From Mesoflavibacter zeaxanthinifaciens DSM 18436 (GTDB lineage Bacteria; Bacteroidota; Bacteroidia; Flavobacteriales; Flavobacteriaceae), in NCBI RefSeq assembly GCF_000422365.1, contig NZ_AULQ01000002.1, positions 1 through 64,000 of the forward strand: DNA of 64,000 nt. Direction: 5' to 3'. Position numbers and translations under genes: made by a program. The stretch's first letter is position 1, and each line of letters opens with the position of its first letter. Of the stretch, positions 59,714 to 64,000 are shown piece by piece. The notes under the pieces are model-generated. The model was not told the DNA's origin and ran no database searches. It saw nothing but the letters and a program-made list of their open reading frames with translations.

Positions 59714-62491
59714 ATGAAATTAAAAACACTTTTAGTCTTTATTTGTATTCTGGCAAGTCCTTTTGCTAACGCTCAATTTACACCATATTTTGAAAATTAT
59801 TCACTTTCAAAATATAATGCAAGTAACCAAAATTGGGGAATATCTAAAGGAGATGACGGTAAAATTTATGTTGCTAACAACAACGGACTTTTAATTTATA
59901 ATGGATTAAATTGGAAAATTAAATCGTTACCTAATAAAACAACTATAAGATCTGTTTTAGCGGTAAAAGACAAGATTTACACTGGTTCTTATGAAGAATT
60001 TGGATATTGGACTTACAATGACAAAGGTCAAATTATCTATCATTCATTATCACATTTACTAAATAAAACTAAATCAACAAGTGAAGAGTTTTGGCAGATA
60101 TTAGATTACAACGATAAGATCGTTTTTAGATCGTTTCAAAATATTTACGTTTATGAAAATGATAAAATCACTAAAATTAATTTACCATCTACAGTTATTT
60201 CTTGCAGTATAGTTAATAACACTTTATATGTTTCAACTTTAAACAAAGGTGTGTTTATACTTAACAATCAATTAAAATTAACTCCTTTCATTCAAGATGA
60301 TATTATAGCAGGAGATAGAATAATATCTATTTCTAACTATAAAAATCAATTGCTACTTACAACAGATTTAAAAGGTTGTTTTATTATTAAAAATAAAAAG
60401 TTAGAACCATTAAACTTACCCATAAACGAAACTTTAAAAAAATATCAACTTAATCGTTTTGGACAGCTTGATAACGGATATTTAGTTTTTGGAACTATCA
60501 AAAATGGACTTTATATAACCAATCATAATGGTGAAGTTGTTTATAATATAAACAAAGAAAATGGACTTGCTAACAATACTGTTTTAAGCATTTTAATTGA
60601 AAAAAATGAAAATATTTGGCTGTGTTTAGATAATGGACTTTCTAAAATTAACTTAAAAAACAATATCTCTTATTACAATGATGTAACGGGTAAATTAGGA
60701 GCTGTTTATGATGTTATAAATTTTAATAACACCATCTATATAGGAAGTAATACTGGTCTTTATTATCTAGACCAAGACCATAATCTTAAATTTATTGAAG
60801 GTACACAAGGACAAGTTTGGGATTTAAAAATAATTGATGATCAACTATTTTGTGGTCACAATAACGGTACATATCTGGTTTCAAAAGACAAAACTGAACT
60901 TATCTCTAACTTCACTGGTGGTTGGACTTTAAAAAAAATACCAGATACAGACATATATACCCAAGGTACCTATGGAGGTTTAGTTAAATTTAAAAAAGAG
61001 AATAATAAGTGGCAAGTTAACCATTTAGGTAAAACGACTAATCCTACGCGATTTTTAGAATTTGAAAACAAACAACAAGCATGGGCTGCAAACGCTTATA
61101 AAGGATTAAGTAAAGTTGTTTTTAATACTAATCATGATTCAATAACAAAAGTTGTAGACTATAATCATAAAGGTTTAGAAACAGATTATAACGTAAGAGT
61201 TTATAAACTTAAAAACACCATTTGTTTCAAGACAAATAATGGTTGGAAAAAATACGAGCCCTTATTAGATAGCATAGTACCATATCCTTTTTTAAATGAA
61301 AAGATAGGTAAAAACTCAGATGTAATTTCAGAAGCGTCAACAAATAGTATATTTTTTAAAAACAATAACGGAATTATTAAACTAGATGAAGATAATTCTG
61401 TAAGAGAAATTTTAACAAGAAACTACTATGACAACCGTATTATCTTAGGTTATGAAAACGTATCAAAATTAAACGACTCAACATACACATTAAATCTTAA
61501 CGATGGTTTTTTAATATTTAATCCTAATCATAACTTTTCTGCTCAATCACCAAAAACTCCAGCTATAGAGCAAATAAAAGTTAATGATACTTATGTGAGT
61601 TTAGAAAATAAAGTTATAGACATACCCAATAATGGTAATATCAATATTACTATATCATCACCTGGTTCAACTAGCCATAGTTTTGAATATAGCCTTACTA
61701 CAGATCCAAATAAATGGGAAAAAGTAGATAATGAAAACCTGGTACTATCTAATCTAAAAAATGGTGATTTTGGAGTGCTTTTTAGAACCACTAATAAATC
61801 TGGACAAACATCTGATGTAAAATCATTAAAATTACACGTACTTCCACCTTGGTATAAATCTAGTCTTGGATTTATACTATACTTTATTGCTGCATTAATC
61901 CTTACGGCTATTTTTTATTTTTTACACAAGCGTAAAATGTATAAAGAACAAAGAAGACTTGAAATTGAATTAAAAAAAGAACAACAGCACTTATTAAGAG
62001 AAAAAAACATAGAAAACGAACGCAAATTAGTAGAAATTAAAAATGAAGCTTTAGAAAGCGAAATTCAATTAAAGAGCAAACAACTAGCAAATACCGCAAT
62101 TGCACTAGTTAAAAAGAACGAAGCTTTACTAGAAATAAAAAAAGATCTTCAAATTAACGAAGGGCAGTTTAGCAATAAATTAATTAACAGAAGAATTCAG
62201 AAAAAAATAGATCAAACCATTGGTAACAAAGATCAATGGGAAATATTTGAATATAATTTTAACCAAGTACACAAAAAGTTTTTCAATCAGTTAAAAGAAA
62301 AACATCCAAAATTATCACCTAAAGATTTAAAGCTTTCTGCCTACATCAAAATGAATCTAACCACAAAAGAAATTGCACCTCTAATGAACATATCTACACG
62401 AGGTGTAGAAACGCATAGATATCGTCTTAAAAGAAAACTAAAACTAGATAAAGAAGACTCTCTTACCGAATATTTACACAGTTTTAATTAG
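59714..62491 (+). CDS. Membrane-spanning propeller/triple-tyrosine sensor with LuxR-type HTH output
   Basis: This 925-residue one-component regulator has a signal peptide (about 20 residues, ending ANAQ). A large periplasmic two-component-regulator-type propeller follows (about 22-610; 'WGISKGDDGKIYVANNNGLLIYNGLNW', 'ENIWLCLDNGLSKINLKN'), then a triple-tyrosine-like Ig domain (about 620-708) and one transmembrane segment (about 716-735). Next come a cytoplasmic coiled coil rich in Glu/Lys (about 738-815) and a C-terminal helix-turn-helix ('LSPKDLKLSAYIKMNLTTKEIAPLMNISTRGVETHRYRLKRKLKL') of the LuxR/GerE kind. It has no histidine kinase or receiver domain, unlike the hybrid regulators of many polysaccharide loci. 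Its position directly before a SusC gene suggests it controls that locus. Confidence 0.9.
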   Translation: MKLKTLLVFICILASPFANAQFTPYFENYSLSKYNASNQNWGISKGDDGKIYVANNNGLLIYNGLNWKIKSLPNKTTIRSVLAVKDKIYTGSYEEFGYWTYNDKGQIIYHSLSHLLNKTKSTSEEFWQILDYNDKIVFRSFQNIYVYENDKITKINLPSTVISCSIVNNTLYVSTLNKGVFILNNQLKLTPFIQDDIIAGDRIISISNYKNQLLLTTDLKGCFIIKNKKLEPLNLPINETLKKYQLNRFGQLDNGYLVFGTIKNGLYITNHNGEVVYNINKENGLANNTVLSILIEKNENIWLCLDNGLSKINLKNNISYYNDVTGKLGAVYDVINFNNTIYIGSNTGLYYLDQDHNLKFIEGTQGQVWDLKIIDDQLFCGHNNGTYLVSKDKTELISNFTGGWTLKKIPDTDIYTQGTYGGLVKFKKENNKWQVNHLGKTTNPTRFLEFENKQQAWAANAYKGLSKVVFNTNHDSITKVVDYNHKGLETDYNVRVYKLKNTICFKTNNGWKKYEPLLDSIVPYPFLNEKIGKNSDVISEASTNSIFFKNNNGIIKLDEDNSVREILTRNYYDNRIILGYENVSKLNDSTYTLNLNDGFLIFNPNHNFSAQSPKTPAIEQIKVNDTYVSLENKVIDIPNNGNINITISSPGSTSHSFEYSLTTDPNKWEKVDNENLVLSNLKNGDFGVLFRTTNKSGQTSDVKSLKLHVLPPWYKSSLGFILYFIAALILTAIFYFLHKRKMYKEQRRLEIELKKEQQHLLREKNIENERKLVEIKNEALESEIQLKSKQLANTAIALVKKNEALLEIKKDLQINEGQFSNKLINRRIQKKIDQTIGNKDQWEIFEYNFNQVHKKFFNQLKEKHPKLSPKDLKLSAYIKMNLTTKEIAPLMNISTRGVETHRYRLKRKLKLDKEDSLTEYLHSFN

Positions 62492-62524
62492 TACTTTTTT
62501 TAACAAAATAAGTCATTTTTAACA

Positions 62525-62633
62525 TACGTCAAAACTACGTCACTATAACGTTTTAGTTGCGTATTTGCTAATTTTTTAATAGTTTAACAGTACGTCATAC
62601 CTGTGTTTTTAACATTTTTACAATCATGACGTA
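62525..62633. promoter_or_regulatory. Cluster of four TACGTCA-type motifs upstream of the susC-like gene
   Basis: TACGTCA occurs at 62525-62531, 62536-62542 and 62591-62597, and its reverse complement TGACGTA at 62627-62633. The first three are spaced by 11 and 55 bases (one and five helical turns). They lie between the LuxR-type regulator and its likely target, so they are candidate operator sites. Confidence 0.55.
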
Positions 62634-62713
62634 ATCAAAATGTATTTCCAAATAAAAGATTTAGTTAAATAGCTGTTAATTTTACTTCACTAACATTTAA
62701 AAACTAAAAGTAA

Positions 62714-64000
62714 ATGAGAACAAAGATTAGCGTTTTATTCTTCTTCCTTCTTGGCATTACTTTATATGCACAAGACAGAACTATTACAGGTACTGTAACC
62801 AGTATGGAAGACGGATTGCCTATACCTAGTGCTAATGTCCTAATTAAAGGCACTAGTACAGGAACAAGTACAGACTTTGACGGCAATTATACAATTAGCG
62901 CCAAACAAGGTGATGTAATAGAATTTAGTTACATAGGCTTTAAAACAGTAGAAATAACTGTTGCAAACCAAAACACTTTAAACATAGCTTTAGAAACTCA
63001 AGTTTCAGACTTAGAAGAAGTTGTTATTATAGGATATGGTTCACAAAAAAAATCAGATTTAACCGGAGCAATAACAACTGTAGACTCAGAGGTTATTGAA
63101 AAAACACCTAACAGTAACGTAATGCAATCTTTACAAGGTAAAGTACCTGGTGTGCAAATTACAAGTGCAGGATCACCAGGAGATTCTCCTAATGTAAGAA
63201 TTCGTGGTATTAACACTTTAAACGGTAGTCAAAACCCACTTTACGTAGTTGATGGAAACTGGTATGATAACATTGACTTTTTAGATAATAGTCAAATAGA
63301 ATCTGTTTCTGTTTTAAAAGACGTTTCTTCTACAGCAATCTTTGGTCAAAGAGGTAGTAATGGTGTTATAATTATTAAAACTAAAGGCGGTAAAAAAGGT
63401 AGCAAACCTGTTATTACTTATAATGGATATACAGGTATTCAACATGCACAAAACGTATTAAAAATGGCTAACGCAGAACAGTTTGTAACTATGGTTTATG
63501 AGTCTGGATCTGCTGCAGATATACAATATGTAGAAAATGCTATACAACGTTTTGGTAGAAGTCGTGTTAATCCTAACATCCCTAACGTAAACACAGATTG
63601 GTACAGAGAAGTTTTAAGAGATGCACCAATTACAAACCATAGTTTAGGTATTACAGGTGGCGGAGAAAACTCTAACTACGGTATAAACACAAGTTATTTT
63701 GCCCAAGAAGGTATCTTAGACATGAAAAACGAATACGAACGTTTTAATATTCAAGGTAATATAGACATAGACGTATCAGATCGTTTTAAAGTAGGAGTAA
63801 ATAGTGCGTTTAGTAATGCTACCAAATATAACCCAGAAAACGGAGCATGGTTTCAAGCTTATTTTGCAGTACCTATTTTACCAAAATACGACTATACAAA
63901 CACAGCTGCAGACCCAATACCTTTTTCAGACGCTACTTTACTTGGTTATAGAGGATCACAAAACCCATTTCCGGCTATGACGTTTAATGATAATCAATTA
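62714..64000 (+). CDS. SusC/RagA-type TonB-linked outer-membrane receptor (partial)
   Basis: The gene runs off the right edge after 429 codons. A signal peptide (about 19 residues, ending LYAQ) is followed by a carboxypeptidase-regulatory-like domain (about 22-95; 'ITGTVTSMEDGLPIPSANVLIKGTSTGTSTDFDGNYTI'), then 'VVIIGYGSQKKSDLTGAITTV', which opens the plug domain. 'LQGKVPGVQITSAGSPGDSPNVRIRGINTLNGSQNPLYVVDG' is the SusC signature. Barrel strands begin near residue 230. Such receptors import oligosaccharides or peptides with a SusD lipoprotein, which should lie just beyond the window. Control by the propeller/LuxR-type regulator upstream is likely. The substrate is unknown. Confidence 0.95.
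   Translation, partial: MRTKISVLFFFLLGITLYAQDRTITGTVTSMEDGLPIPSANVLIKGTSTGTSTDFDGNYTISAKQGDVIEFSYIGFKTVEITVANQNTLNIALETQVSDLEEVVIIGYGSQKKSDLTGAITTVDSEVIEKTPNSNVMQSLQGKVPGVQITSAGSPGDSPNVRIRGINTLNGSQNPLYVVDGNWYDNIDFLDNSQIESVSVLKDVSSTAIFGQRGSNGVIIIKTKGGKKGSKPVITYNGYTGIQHAQNVLKMANAEQFVTMVYESGSAADIQYVENAIQRFGRSRVNPNIPNVNTDWYREVLRDAPITNHSLGITGGGENSNYGINTSYFAQEGILDMKNEYERFNIQGNIDIDVSDRFKVGVNSAFSNATKYNPENGAWFQAYFAVPILPKYDYTNTAADPIPFSDATLLGYRGSQNPFPAMTFNDNQL

Noticed and set aside
1-64000. CRISPR arrays, tRNA/rRNA genes, insertion sequences, prophage
   Set aside because: No regularly spaced repeats, no tRNA- or rRNA-like conserved segments and no transposase, integrase or phage structural proteins were seen on either strand.

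Overview
The window is AT-rich chromosomal DNA from a member of the Bacteroidota, almost certainly a (probably marine) Flavobacteriaceae. Support for this comes from TAnnTTTG-type -7 promoter boxes, weak or absent Shine-Dalgarno sequences, many lipoproteins, a type IX secretion (T9SS) sorting domain, a SusC-type TonB-linked receptor, an S46 dipeptidyl-peptidase, a CAB-order succinate dehydrogenase, and a suf cluster followed by DUF59, DUF2480 and DUF3078 genes. No rRNA, tRNA, CRISPR array, transposase or phage module was found. No gap between genes exceeds 300 bases.

Layout. 1-7.7 kb: a secreted fibronectin-type protein cut by the window edge, an aldo/keto reductase, an OmpA-like lipoprotein with exonuclease III, and a 1147-residue outer-membrane protein of unknown role. 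7.7-14.9 kb: a heavy-metal efflux locus with a flavin monooxygenase-like protein, a His-rich small exported protein, an RND pump fused in frame to a TolC-like outer-membrane factor, and a lipoprotein adaptor. 15-25.4 kb: glyS, a coiled-coil membrane protein, comF, an Ig-like lipoprotein, an omega-amidase coupled to a Lys-rich protein, a DPP11-type peptidase, and a membrane MutS-like ATPase. 25.4-39.3 kb: sdhCAB, a large BNR/VPS10-type propeller, aminopeptidase P, aspartate kinase with a divergent ACT-domain protein, a serine hydrolase, an alpha/beta hydrolase, a small zinc-finger-like protein and thiL.

39.5-45.5 kb holds the most unusual block. It is a tight five-gene run of two paralogous choice-of-anchor-B proteins (one T9SS-sorted, one a lipoprotein), a seven-repeat propeller lipoprotein, an MbnP-like protein and an MbnH-like di-heme enzyme. 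I read it as a cell-surface metal-handling system, with the metal (copper by analogy) inferred.

45.6-57.3 kb is a complete SUF iron-sulfur assembly region (sufA, B, C, D, S, E, DUF59). It is interrupted by exported proteins: an AHL-lactonase-family metallo-hydrolase lipoprotein, a small lipoprotein, a YD-like protein, an M43 metalloprotease and another lipoprotein. 57.4-64 kb: hflX, an endonuclease/exonuclease/phosphatase protein that needs a TTG start, then a membrane-spanning propeller/LuxR-type regulator directly upstream of a SusC-like receptor cut by the window end. The gap between those last two genes carries four copies of a TACGTCA-type motif.

Several coding starts were moved downstream because the longer frame begins at a TTG lying in a -7 box or terminator.
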